Shown piece after piece: positions 34,770 through 45,185 of a stretch of DNA of 64,000 nucleotides. The notes beneath the pieces are model-generated. The model had not been told where the DNA came from and ran no database searches. It saw nothing but the letters and a program-made list of their open reading frames with translations. Source of the DNA: Lujinxingia vulgaris (lineage in GTDB: Bacteria > Myxococcota_A > Bradymonadia > Bradymonadales > Bradymonadaceae). The translations under genes were made by a program, and so were the position numbers. The DNA lies in the NCBI RefSeq assembly GCF_007997005.1, contig NZ_VOSL01000053.1, positions 62,001-126,000 of the forward strand. Reading direction: 5' to 3'. The first letter of the stretch is position 1, and each line of letters opens with the position of its first letter.

Positions 34770-36047
34770 ATGATGTCGACAATGAAGTGGCTCTGCGGGG
34801 CGCTGGCGCTGACGGCAGCCGGCTTGATGGCGCCGGGCTGCGGCCCGAGTCAGACGATTGATCTTCGAAACGACGCCGGCTTTGAGCGCGACGCCGACGA
34901 GGAGGAGCGCGACACGGGCAACGACCCCGACACCGGCTTTGATGCGGATGTGGACGATGATCCGGACGCCACCGAGGATCCCGACGCCGACGTCGATCCG
35001 GATGGGGGCAACGACCCGGATGCCGATGAGGATCCCGACGCCGATGTGGATGACGAGCCTGATGCCGACGATCCCGGCCCGCTCACCGATGGGGAGGCTG
35101 CGGCCCGGGCGATGATTGCCGGCTTCTGCGATGCGGTCTGGAGCTGTCCGGATGGCTCTCAGCAGGTGGCCTTTTTGAGCCTGACGCTGGGGCGCTACCC
35201 CGACGCTCAGGCCTGCACCGACGCCTGGCGCGCCGGCGCAGGCTCAATGGACCTCTCCGAGCTTATTCGCAGCGTCGATGAGGGCCGCATCGTCGTGGAC
35301 CGCGATCTTCTCGACGCCTGCACCGACGCCATCGCCGAGGCGGCCTGCAACGCCGAGGGCGATCAGACCGGTATGCAAATCCCCGAGGCTTGCCGCACCG
35401 CGATGGCCGGCCAGGCCAGCGCCGGCGACGCCTGCATCAACCTGCAGGACTGCGCCTCCGGGCTTCGTTGTGACTACAGCTACGAGCAGGACGCCCCCTG
35501 CTACGGCACCTGCGTGGACCCGGCGGTGGCCGACGCCTGCGGCAATGATGGCATCTGCGATGAGGCCACCTCCTACTGCGATCGCAGCGGCACCGAGCCC
35601 GAGTGCGTGGACTACGAAGTTGGCGATGAGTGCACCGAAGGCGGCGGCGAATGCGCCGAGGATTTTGTATGCGTGCGCGGCTACTGCCAGTTTGATTATG
35701 CGCCTGAGCCCATCAATCTGGCCGGAGAGGGAGAAACCTGCTCGCAATTTGACCAGACCTTCTGCCTGCCCGGGCTGACCTGCCAGACCTCCGCGGCCAA
35801 TGGCAGCGTCAGCACCTGCGAGCGCCCGCGGGCCGCTGGCGAGGTCTGCATCCAGACCAGCGACTGCGAGGCCGGGCTACGCTGCGGTGAGCAAGACGGG
35901 GGCCCCTCGATCTGCGGGGCGCTCCTGCCCCTGGGCGAACCCTGCCAGGAGAGCGGGGAGTGTGAGAGCAGCTACTGCTTTTACGATTACGAGGTCACCG
36001 GTGAGCATGGCACCTGCGCTGAGCGCCAGATCTGCGAGCTGCCTTGA
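34770..36047 (+). CDS. Asp-rich, Cys-rich secreted lipoprotein (paralogue A)
   Basis: ATG 34770 (MMSTMKWLCGALALTAAGL) follows GGAGGAG. The 425-aa product has lipobox APGC and a long Asp/Pro/Glu linker (DDDPDATEDPDADVDPDGG...). An N-terminal helical domain with paired Cys follows (GFCDAVWSCPDG...AQACTDAWRAG), then repeated EGF/dickkopf-like Cys modules (ACINLQDCASGLRC; CIQTSDCEAGLRCGE; CQESGECESSYC). The same order recurs in the next gene, so they arose by duplication. Predicted to be surface-exposed and disulfide-stabilised; no enzymatic motif. The 212-bp gap upstream shows no gene. Confidence 0.85.
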   Translation: MMSTMKWLCGALALTAAGLMAPGCGPSQTIDLRNDAGFERDADEEERDTGNDPDTGFDADVDDDPDATEDPDADVDPDGGNDPDADEDPDADVDDEPDADDPGPLTDGEAAARAMIAGFCDAVWSCPDGSQQVAFLSLTLGRYPDAQACTDAWRAGAGSMDLSELIRSVDEGRIVVDRDLLDACTDAIAEAACNAEGDQTGMQIPEACRTAMAGQASAGDACINLQDCASGLRCDYSYEQDAPCYGTCVDPAVADACGNDGICDEATSYCDRSGTEPECVDYEVGDECTEGGGECAEDFVCVRGYCQFDYAPEPINLAGEGETCSQFDQTFCLPGLTCQTSAANGSVSTCERPRAAGEVCIQTSDCEAGLRCGEQDGGPSICGALLPLGEPCQESGECESSYCFYDYEVTGEHGTCAERQICELP

Positions 36048-36074
36048 ATCTTAGAAAGAAGCCTCAAGTCGTTG

Positions 36075-36092
36075 TCGCCCCATGTGGGGCGA
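36075..36092. repeat. Short perfect inverted repeat between the two Cys-rich paralogues
   Basis: TCGCCCCATGTGGGGCGA is an 8-bp stem with a 2-nt loop, 28 nt after the first gene's stop. A second palindrome (TTTGTTCATGAAACAAA, 36121-36137) lies just upstream of the next ribosome-binding site and could be an operator. Confidence 0.5.
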
Positions 36093-36152
36093 TAGTGTTG
36101 ATGTGTGTTAAGTGGTTGATTTTGTTCATGAAACAAATAGCCCGAGGAGGCG

Positions 36153-37367
36153 ATGATGAACGTCAAACAATGGACGATGCGCGCCCTGGCGCTTGCGATG
36201 GCCGCCACTCTGGTGGTGGGTTGCAGCGATGATCCCGATCCCGCGGTCGACGCCGGCGAAGACGTCGGCACCGACGCCGAGCTTGATCCCGATCCGGAGC
36301 CCGACACCGACGTGCAAGACGGCGGCGATGAGGATGTCGATCCCGACGCCGATGTCGATCCCGATGTCGATCCCGACCCCGATGTCGATCCCGACGCCGA
36401 CGCCGACCCGGCCCCCGAGCTCACCGACGTGGAGCTCATCACCGAGGTGCTGGCCCGGGGCTTCTGTGAGGCGGCCTACACCTGCGCCGAGACGTCCAGT
36501 GAGGCGGCTTTTTTGAGCACGCAGCTCAGCCGCTTCGGCTCGCTGGAGGCCTGTGTGGCCGGTGGCGATCAGTGGCTCTCCCTGATCGGGTTTGTCGGCC
36601 CGATCGATGCGGTCGCCGACGGCCGCATCATCCTCGATCGCCAGGGCGCCGAGGCCTGCGCCCAGGCGCTGACCACGGCTTACTGCGAGGGCCCCCAGAG
36701 TGAGGGGCCGCCGCCGGAGTGCGAAGCCATCCTTGAGCCGACGCGCAACGAAGGCGAAGCCTGCGTCGACAACGAAGAGTGCACCGGCGATCTGGAGTGC
36801 ATCCATGAAGGCTCGACCCAGTGCTACGGCACCTGCCTCGACCCCGCGCTCGCCAATGCCTGCGGCGATGAAGGCGTCTGCCAGCCCTGGGAAGACTGCG
36901 ACGAGAGCGGTGAGAGCCCCACCTGCGTGCCCTACGCCGGTGCCGGCGACGAGTGCACCGTCGATGGCGATGAGTGCGCCGAGGGTGAGCGCTGCAACTA
37001 CGGCTTCTGCGAGGAGCCCGTGGTCGTGGAGCTGACTCTGCTGGCCGATGGCGAGCCCTGCAGCCAGGGTTCGCTGTCGATCTGTGCTCCCGGCCTCGTC
37101 TGCGGGGCGGTCTTTGATGGGGAAGGTCAACTCGACGAAGAGGCCGGCACGGTGTGCGGCGCGCCGCGTGAAGCGGGCGTCTTCTGCGCGGATAGTAGCG
37201 AGTGCCTCTTCGGTCTGCGGTGCAACGACGAGGGCGTCTGCGCCGATCTTCTGGAGGACGGCGAGCGCTGCAACAGCGATCTGGACTGCGCCAGCGGCAC
37301 CTGTGGTGGCGACGGCGTGGCGCCGGTCTGCGTCGCACCGCTGACCTGCGAGGTGCCCGCGCCCTGA
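36153..37367 (+). CDS. Asp-rich, Cys-rich secreted lipoprotein (paralogue B)
   Basis: ATG 36153 (MMNVKQWTMRALALAMAATL) has GAGGAGG 5-6 nt upstream. The 404-aa product has lipobox VVGC and then a linker built of tandem VDPD/DPDV units encoded by repeats of GATCCCGATGTC type (36330-36408). The same Cys architecture as paralogue A follows: GFCEAAYTCAETS, then ACVDNEECTGDLECI, VFCADSSECLFGLRC and CNSDLDCASGTC. Similar CYGTC(V/L)DPA motifs occupy equivalent places in both. A strong terminator follows. Probably an outer-membrane-anchored recognition or structural protein; function unknown. Confidence 0.85.
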   Translation: MMNVKQWTMRALALAMAATLVVGCSDDPDPAVDAGEDVGTDAELDPDPEPDTDVQDGGDEDVDPDADVDPDVDPDPDVDPDADADPAPELTDVELITEVLARGFCEAAYTCAETSSEAAFLSTQLSRFGSLEACVAGGDQWLSLIGFVGPIDAVADGRIILDRQGAEACAQALTTAYCEGPQSEGPPPECEAILEPTRNEGEACVDNEECTGDLECIHEGSTQCYGTCLDPALANACGDEGVCQPWEDCDESGESPTCVPYAGAGDECTVDGDECAEGERCNYGFCEEPVVVELTLLADGEPCSQGSLSICAPGLVCGAVFDGEGQLDEEAGTVCGAPREAGVFCADSSECLFGLRCNDEGVCADLLEDGERCNSDLDCASGTCGGDGVAPVCVAPLTCEVPAP

Positions 37368-37418
37368 GCGCCAGGGACACCTTCGGCGCTTCCGATGGTG
37401 GAGGCGCCGGCGCGCAAA

Positions 37419-37463
37419 AAAAAAGCCTGTTTTGATCCCGAGAGGATCAAAACAGGCTTTTTT
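37419..37463. terminator. Strong bidirectional terminator
   Basis: AAAAAAGCCTGTTTTGATCC (37419-37438) pairs with its complement at 37444-37463 across a 5-nt loop; the ends form A6 and T6 tracts. It serves the plus-strand lipoprotein (ends 37367) and minus-strand glpD (ends 37521). Confidence 0.95.
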
Positions 37464-37520
37464 CATGCGAAAACCGCGTGTATCGGGGGTTAAGTTAAAA
37501 AAGTAGAAAAAGTTAAAAAG

Positions 37521-39233
<1,713 letters not shown>

Positions 39234-39452
39234 AAGTCTTTGATTTTTTTGTGGAATGTGAGGGGGTGTGTGCGCAGGTTTCTGCCGCCACCGAGGTGGC
39301 AACACTCAACTTAATGACGGGGTGCGTCAAAAGCAACGGCCGCTTCGATGCGACGGGTCCGAGCCGGCGATGAGGGCCCGTGGCGAGCTACTCAAGGCGT
39401 GGACGATGTTTAGCTTTTTATGAACTGAAACGTCTGAGGGGAGGGGGGATCG

Positions 39453-41585
39453 ATGTGTGGACTTGCGGGGTTCTGGGATCGGCGCTGTGTGCGCTTTGAG
39501 CCGGCGATCTTTGCGATGACCAACGCCCTGCGTCACCGGGGGCCGGATGGGGCGGGGTACTGGTTTGATGGGCGCCACGGTCTGGCGCTGGGGCATCGAC
39601 GCCTGGCGATCCTGGACTGCTCCGACCGCGGCCGCCAGCCGATGTTCTCGGCCGACGGGCGCTGGGCGCTGGTCTACAACGGGGAGGTTTATAACTTCGC
39701 CGAGCTCAAGGCCCGGGTGCTTGAGGTGACCCGCGGCAGCTACCCCTTTGTGGGGGGCTCGGACACCGAGGTGATCCTGGGGGCGGTGCAGACCTTTGGC
39801 CTCGAAGAGAGCTTGAGGCAGATGGTGGGGATGTTCGCCATGGCGCTCTGGGATCGGGAGCGCGCTGAGCTGCATCTGGTGCGCGATCGCGTCGGCATCA
39901 AACCTCTTTACTGGGCCTGGCACGGGCAGGTGCTGCTCTTTGGCTCGGAGCTCAAGGCGTTGCGCGGCTATCCGGGCTTTGATCCGCAGATCGATCGTCG
40001 GGCGCTGGCCGGATTTCTGGGGCGCTCGGCCGTCGGCGGCGCCCACACCATCTACGAGGGGGTCTACAAGGTGCGCCCGGGGGCGATGCTCACGATCCGC
40101 GATCCGGGAAACGCCCGGGTCGAGGAGCACCGCTGGTGGCGCGCCGAGGAGGTCGTCGCGCTGGGGGTGCGCTCGCCATTTATGGGCGACGAAGAGCAGG
40201 CCACCGATGAGCTGGAGCGCGAACTTCGCCGCGCGGTGGGCCAGCGCATGGTGGCCGATGTGCCCCTGGGGGCCTTCTTATCCGGGGGCATCGACTCCAC
40301 CACGGTGGTGGCGCTGATGCAGGCGCAGTCCGGCCGCCCCATTCAGACCTTCTCCATCGGCAACGCCAGAGCCCGCTACAATGAGGCCGATGACGCCGCG
40401 CGGGTGGCGCGATTTCTGGGCACCGAGCACACCTCTCTGATCGTCGAGCCGGCCGACGCGCTGGCGGTCATCGACCGGCTGCCCACCCTCTACGATGAGC
40501 CTTTTGCCGACGCCTCGCAGATCCCCACCTTTCTGGTCAGCGAGCTTGCGCGCCAGAAGGTCACCGTGGCGTTGAGTGGCGACGGCGGCGATGAGGTTTT
40601 TGGAGGGTACAACCGCCATGTCTGGGGGCCACCGATCTGGGAGGGCATAAGTCGGGTGCCGGCGCCCTTGCGCGAGCAGGTGGGGCGCGCGCTCTTGTGG
40701 CTGAGCCCGGGGCAGTGGGAGGCGCTCTTTGCCAGCCTGGGGGAAGGGGCGCTCAGCCCCGGCATCAAGGCGCGCCGGCTGCTGGAGGGGCTGCGCGAGC
40801 GTGTGCCGGGCGCAACCTCAACAACCTCCTCGCCAGCTTCATCTTCGGCGGAGCCCCCCTTCACCCCCGGCCGACTTCGACTGATCGGCGACAAACTCCA
40901 CAAACTCGCCGAGCTCTTAGACACCCCCGACGCCGAAGATCTCTACCGGCGCCTGCTCGCCAACTGGCCGGCCGGTCATCAGGCGGTGCGCGATCTTCAG
41001 GAGCCGCCCCGCACCTGGAGCTGGGAGCAGGAGCCCCAGGTCGCGAGCCTGGCCGAGCGCTGGATGTTCCGTGATCTGGTGGGTTATCTGCCCGATGACA
41101 TCCTCACCAAGGTCGATCGCGCCTCGATGGGGGTGAGCCTGGAGGCCCGCGTGCCCCTGCTCGATCACCGCGTGGTGGCCTTTGCCTGGCGCCTGCCTTC
41201 AGGCATGAAGGTGCGGGGGCGCGAGGGCAAACATATCTTAAGGCGCGTGCTCTACCGCTATGTGCCCCGCGCGCTGGTGGAGCGCCCGAAGATGGGCTTT
41301 GGCGTGCCGCTGGATGCCTGGCTGCGCGCCGAGCTGCGCCCCTGGGCCGAGGAGCTCTTGCGCCCGGAGCGCCTGGAGCGCGAGGGCTTCTTGCACCCCG
41401 AGCCGGTGCGCGCCATCTGGCGCGAGCACTTAAGCGGGCGCCGCTCGCGGGCCTACGAGCTCTGGAACGTGCTGATGTTCCAGGCCTGGCTTGAGCGTCA
41501 GCATCCCACCCGCAGCCGCCGCGCCGCCGGCCACCCGCCCGGGCTTATGCGCCAGGACGCACCCTCGATGGTGGGCCGCCGATGA
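39453..41585 (+). CDS. asnB: Asparagine-synthetase (glutamine-hydrolysing)-like enzyme in a polysaccharide cluster
   Basis: ATG 39453 follows GGAGGGGGG. The 710-aa product has Cys2 as the amidotransferase nucleophile (MCGLAGFWDRR), NALRHRGPDGAGYW and VYNGEVYNFAEL in the glutaminase domain, and the synthetase PP-loop FLSGGIDSTTVVALM at ~274-288 with LSGDGGDEVFGGYNRH. An extra low-complexity patch (TSTTSSPASSSAE) sits within the C-terminal domain. AsnB-like enzymes in exopolysaccharide loci often amidate or modify sugars or amino-acid substituents rather than make bulk asparagine; that applies by context only. It overlaps the next gene by 4 nt (ATGA) and starts the plus-strand cluster. Confidence 0.93.
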   Translation: MCGLAGFWDRRCVRFEPAIFAMTNALRHRGPDGAGYWFDGRHGLALGHRRLAILDCSDRGRQPMFSADGRWALVYNGEVYNFAELKARVLEVTRGSYPFVGGSDTEVILGAVQTFGLEESLRQMVGMFAMALWDRERAELHLVRDRVGIKPLYWAWHGQVLLFGSELKALRGYPGFDPQIDRRALAGFLGRSAVGGAHTIYEGVYKVRPGAMLTIRDPGNARVEEHRWWRAEEVVALGVRSPFMGDEEQATDELERELRRAVGQRMVADVPLGAFLSGGIDSTTVVALMQAQSGRPIQTFSIGNARARYNEADDAARVARFLGTEHTSLIVEPADALAVIDRLPTLYDEPFADASQIPTFLVSELARQKVTVALSGDGGDEVFGGYNRHVWGPPIWEGISRVPAPLREQVGRALLWLSPGQWEALFASLGEGALSPGIKARRLLEGLRERVPGATSTTSSPASSSAEPPFTPGRLRLIGDKLHKLAELLDTPDAEDLYRRLLANWPAGHQAVRDLQEPPRTWSWEQEPQVASLAERWMFRDLVGYLPDDILTKVDRASMGVSLEARVPLLDHRVVAFAWRLPSGMKVRGREGKHILRRVLYRYVPRALVERPKMGFGVPLDAWLRAELRPWAEELLRPERLEREGFLHPEPVRAIWREHLSGRRSRAYELWNVLMFQAWLERQHPTRSRRAAGHPPGLMRQDAPSMVGRR

Positions 41586-42991
41586 ACGAGGTCTTCGCCT
41601 GCACCATCCTGATCTTCACCGGCATCTTTGCGCTCTTTGTGGGCCAGACCCGGCTCCCTGGCGAGGATCGCCGCTTTGTCTGGATGAGCTTCTGGGCGCA
41701 CGTCATCGCGGCCTTTGTGCTGATCGTGCTCACCTACGAGTTCTTCGGCCGCGGCGATATGGAGGTCTACTACGGCTATGGCGAGGCGCTGGCCGACTAC
41801 ATCCGCGTCGACCCGCTGCGCTGGGGGCCGGAGGTCTTGAGGTTGATCTTCCAGCAGCCCGCCGAGATCCCCATTGAGGTCTTCGGGCAGGAGGGCACCT
41901 CCACCACCACGATGATCGGGATCACGGCCTTTTTGCTGATTTTGACCGGCTCCTCGATGTTTGGCTGTGGGCTGATCTTGAGCTTTGTGGCGTTCAGCGG
42001 GCAGCTGGCGATGTACCGCACCTTCAGCGCGCATTTCGGCCGCGAGCTGCGCCTGCAGGTGATGGTGGCCACGCTGCTGGTGCCCTCGGCGGTCTTCTGG
42101 ACGAGCGGGGTGGTCAAAGAGGCGGTGGCCATGGGGGGCCTGGGCTGGATGATCTACGGGCTGCACCGCCTGCTGGGCCGCCGCGGCAAGGGCTGGGGTC
42201 TTCTGTGGCTGGCCGCCGGCGCGGTGGCCGTGGCCCTGGTCAAGAGCTACATCCTCTTTCCGATGGTGGCCGCCGCCGCGCTCTGGTGGTACTGGCGGCG
42301 CGCGATGGTCACGCACGGCACGGTTGCGATCGCCAAAAAACCTTTTCAGATCGCGATGTTAGGGGTCGTGGGTGTGGGCGCCATGATCGGCCTGGGACAG
42401 ATCTTTCCGCAGTACTCGCTCGACTCGCTGGCCGAGGAGACCGCCAACCTGCAGTACCAGGGCGAACGCATTCAGGGGGGCTCCTCCTACAGCATGGGCG
42501 ATGGCACCACCACCAGCCTGGGGGGGCAGCTGGCCTTTGCGCCGCTGGCGATCTCGGCCTCGCTCTTTCGGCCCTTTATCTTTGAGGCGCACAACGCGGT
42601 GGCGGCCATCAACGCGGTGGAGACCACGCTGGTGCTTTTGCTCTGGGTGCGCATCTTATGGGTACTGGGGGCGAGGGGGGCGTGGCGGGTGCTGCGCAGC
42701 TCACCGCCGCTGATCTTTTGCGTGGTCTTTGTGCTGCTCTTCGGCCTGGGCGTGGGGCTTGCGACCACCAACCTGGGCACCCTCTCGCGCTACCGGGTGC
42801 CGATGATGCCGATGTACCTGCTGGTGCTCCTGATCTTGAGCGCGCGCCCCTGGCGGCTGCGCGCCGGTCTGACAGGAGGCCGGGTGCCCGGGGGCACGCC
42901 GTCGGCCGGGTCCATACCGAAGGCACGCACGCGCACATTTGCCGACTTCACCGAAGATTTTCGCAGGGGGGCGAGATGGAGAGGCCGTTAG
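41582..42991 (+). CDS. Polytopic membrane protein, candidate polysaccharide polymerase/flippase-associated
   Basis: It starts at the ATGA overlap with asnB. The 469-aa product has about ten hydrophobic helices (IFTGIFALFVGQTRL; VIAAFVLIVLTYEFF; ITAFLLILTGSSMFGCGLIL; VFCVVFVLLFGLGVGL). The loop MEVYYGYGEALADYIRVDP and the segment PSAVFWTSGVVKEAVAMGGLGW resemble motifs of EpsG/Wzy-like membrane proteins in surface-glycan clusters (F-W-S/T-S-G-x-x-K-E), but I cannot assign a Pfam family. Its C-terminal ~45 residues are hydrophilic and overlap the next start by 16 nt. Polymerase role is inferred from context. Confidence 0.75.
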   Translation: MNEVFACTILIFTGIFALFVGQTRLPGEDRRFVWMSFWAHVIAAFVLIVLTYEFFGRGDMEVYYGYGEALADYIRVDPLRWGPEVLRLIFQQPAEIPIEVFGQEGTSTTTMIGITAFLLILTGSSMFGCGLILSFVAFSGQLAMYRTFSAHFGRELRLQVMVATLLVPSAVFWTSGVVKEAVAMGGLGWMIYGLHRLLGRRGKGWGLLWLAAGAVAVALVKSYILFPMVAAAALWWYWRRAMVTHGTVAIAKKPFQIAMLGVVGVGAMIGLGQIFPQYSLDSLAEETANLQYQGERIQGGSSYSMGDGTTTSLGGQLAFAPLAISASLFRPFIFEAHNAVAAINAVETTLVLLLWVRILWVLGARGAWRVLRSSPPLIFCVVFVLLFGLGVGLATTNLGTLSRYRVPMMPMYLLVLLILSARPWRLRAGLTGGRVPGGTPSAGSIPKARTRTFADFTEDFRRGARWRGR

Positions 42992-44391
42992 TCAGCGTTT
43001 ATATCACCTGCCATAACTACGGGCGTTATCTGGAGCAGGCCGTCGAGAGTGTTCTGGTGCAGAGCCTGCAACACTGGGAGCTGATCATCGTCGATGATGC
43101 CTCCAGCGATGAGACCCCGGAGGTCTGCCAGCGTTATCTGCAACGCGATCCGCAGCGCATCCGCGTGCTGCGTCACGACGAGGCGCAGGGCCTGCAGCGC
43201 AACGCCAACCGCGTGCTGGAGATGGCCCGCGGCAAATACATCATGCGCCTGGACGCCGATGACTGGCTCGATGAGTCGGCGCTTCTGGTGATGAGCGAGC
43301 GCATGGAGCGCCGCCCGGAGGTGGCGCTGGTCTACCCCAACTACTTCTATGTCGACGCCGAGGGGCGTTTTCTGGGGGTGGAGCAGCGTAAGCTCCCCGG
43401 CAGCGAGGCGCGCCTGCTCGATCTTCCGGCGCACGGGGCCTGCACGATGGTCCGCCGCCGGGTGCTCAAGGCGCTGGGCGGCTACGATGAGCGCCACAAC
43501 GCGCAGGATGGCTACGAGCTCTGGCTCAAGGTCTCCCGCCACTATGCGGTGGAGGGGGTGGCGACGCCGCTTTTTTATTACCGTCAGCACCCCGAGTCGC
43601 TCAGCCGCAATGAGGATCGCCTGCTCACGGCGCGTCGCCAGATCAAGCGCTCCCTGGCCGAGAAGCTCGAAGGGGCGGTCAAACCGCGGGTGGTGGGCCT
43701 GGTGCCCGCCAAAAACACCTACAAGAGCATGCCCGACGTGGTCTTGAGCGAGGTGGGGGGCCGCCCGCTGATTGACCACACCCTGGAGGCGGCGCGGGCC
43801 AGCGGGCGTTTTGACGCGATCTGGGTCACCACCGACTGCCCGCGGGTGGTCGAGCACTGCACCATGCGCGACATCCCGGCGATGCTGCGCCCCTCGGCGC
43901 TCTCGGAGGCGGATCGTAAGCTCTCCGAGGTTGTGCATGACGCCATCACGCGCCTGGAGACCGACCACGATCTTTACCCTGACGTGGTGGTGGTGCTCAG
44001 CGCCCACAGCCCGCTGCGCCGGGCCGATCATATCACCAAGGCGCTCGACACCCTGGTGCTCTACGACGCCGACAGCGTGATCAGCGTCTACGAAGATTTC
44101 GACATGCACTTTCAGCACGGCGCCGACGGCCTGGAGCCGCTCAACCCGGCGATGATGCGCAAGCTGCGCCTGGAGCGCGAGGGGCTCTACGTCTTTAACG
44201 GCGCCATCACCGCGGTCTGGCGCGACGCCATCCGCCCGGACGACTACCACGGCAAGAGCATCTCGCATGTGGTGATGCCCTGGCGGGAGAGCTTTCAGCT
44301 CAAGAGCGACTTCGACCGCTGGATGCTCGATCGTCTGCTGCGCCACGACAACGAAGACCGGCAGGAGCCGCCCACGGCTGCCGCCGAGTGA
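42976..44391 (+). CDS. Fused GT2 glycosyltransferase / NeuA-like cytidylyltransferase
   Basis: ATG 42976 (MERPLVSVYITCHNYGRYLE) follows AGGGGGG and overlaps the previous gene by 16 nt. Residues ~1-230 are a GT-A family-2 glycosyltransferase (VSVYITCHNYGRYL; LIIVDDASSDET; YIMRLDADDWLDE with the DXD-type Asp93/95/96; GACTMVRRRVL; GGYDERHNAQDGYELWLKV). Residues ~238-460 are a CMP-sialate-synthetase-like domain (VVGLVPAKNTYKSMPDV; GGRPLIDHTLEAA; AIWVTTDCPRVVEHC; VVVLSAHSPLRRADHI; LYVFNGAITAVW; LKSDFDRWMLDRLL). The usual nucleotide loop A-R-x-G-S-K-x-(I/L)-P-x-K-N is altered to PAKNTYKSMPDV. It could activate and transfer a nonulosonic acid; the fusion is unusual. Confidence 0.88.
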   Translation: MERPLVSVYITCHNYGRYLEQAVESVLVQSLQHWELIIVDDASSDETPEVCQRYLQRDPQRIRVLRHDEAQGLQRNANRVLEMARGKYIMRLDADDWLDESALLVMSERMERRPEVALVYPNYFYVDAEGRFLGVEQRKLPGSEARLLDLPAHGACTMVRRRVLKALGGYDERHNAQDGYELWLKVSRHYAVEGVATPLFYYRQHPESLSRNEDRLLTARRQIKRSLAEKLEGAVKPRVVGLVPAKNTYKSMPDVVLSEVGGRPLIDHTLEAARASGRFDAIWVTTDCPRVVEHCTMRDIPAMLRPSALSEADRKLSEVVHDAITRLETDHDLYPDVVVVLSAHSPLRRADHITKALDTLVLYDADSVISVYEDFDMHFQHGADGLEPLNPAMMRKLRLEREGLYVFNGAITAVWRDAIRPDDYHGKSISHVVMPWRESFQLKSDFDRWMLDRLLRHDNEDRQEPPTAAAE

Positions 44392-44452
44392 TGGGTTAAT
44401 AAAATCAACGACTTACGTGCTGCTTGTGCGGCGAGTTTAAGGAGGGGAAACC

Positions 44453-45178
44453 ATGCTTTTTGTTGCCGAGATAGGACTCAATCACGAGGGAAACTTCGAT
44501 CTGGCCTACGAGCTCATCCGCCAGGCGAAGCTCTCCGGGGCCGATGTGGCCAAGTTTCAGTTTGGCTGGCGCGACCAGCCCGGGGAGCTCAACCACATCA
44601 ACCCCGATATGGCCATGCAGCTCAAGCGCTGGTGCGAGTGGTGGGAGATCGACTTCATGGCCTCGATCATCAACGAGGAGGCCCTGGAGCTGGCGCGCCC
44701 GCTTAACCCGAAGCGCTATAAGATCGCCTCGCGCACTGTGGTTGATAAGCCGGAGCTTGTGGAGCGGGTGCTGGAGCAGGGGCGCGAGACCTACATCTCG
44801 CTGGGCTGGTGGACTGGCGAGGAGCTGCCCTTTGGGCCGCCCACCGAGAAGCTGCGCTACATCTTCTGCCGCTCGCATTACCCCACCTACCCGGCGCATC
44901 TGGAGGGGCTGCCCGAGCGCTTTGAGCCCGGTGGCTACTACGGCTACAGCGACCATATGCACGGCATTGAGGGCTGCCTGCTGGCGATCGCCCGCGGCGC
45001 GCAATTTGTCGAAAAGCACTTCACCCTCGACAAGACCATCCGCGGGGTGCACCGCGACCATATCTTGAGCGCCACCCCCGCCGAGCTTCGACAGCTCGTG
45101 GATCTGGGCCGACCGCTCAGCCGGCTCGCCAGGGGCGTCAGCGGCGATCAACCCGCGGTGGGCGGTGTGCCGGGCTAA
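44453..45178 (+). CDS. Short NeuB-like nonulosonic-acid synthase domain
   Basis: ATG 44453 follows AAGGAGGGG. The 241-aa product matches the TIM-barrel part of N-acetylneuraminate synthase: LFVAEIGLNHEGNFDLAYELIRQAKLSGADVAKFQ-type start (in parts), MASIINEEALELA, CRSHYPTYPAHLEGL, GYYGYSDHMHGIEG and FVEKHFTLDKTIRGVHRDH. The C-terminal SAF (antifreeze-like) domain, which completes the active site of the neighbouring subunit in canonical NeuB (~340 aa), is absent. Family reaction: condensation of PEP with a hexosamine-derived aldose to give a nonulosonate. It sits between the NeuA-like fusion and SpsF-like gene, supporting a nonulosonate pathway. Confidence 0.87.
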   Translation: MLFVAEIGLNHEGNFDLAYELIRQAKLSGADVAKFQFGWRDQPGELNHINPDMAMQLKRWCEWWEIDFMASIINEEALELARPLNPKRYKIASRTVVDKPELVERVLEQGRETYISLGWWTGEELPFGPPTEKLRYIFCRSHYPTYPAHLEGLPERFEPGGYYGYSDHMHGIEGCLLAIARGAQFVEKHFTLDKTIRGVHRDHILSATPAELRQLVDLGRPLSRLARGVSGDQPAVGGVPG

Positions 45179-45185
45179 GAGGAGC

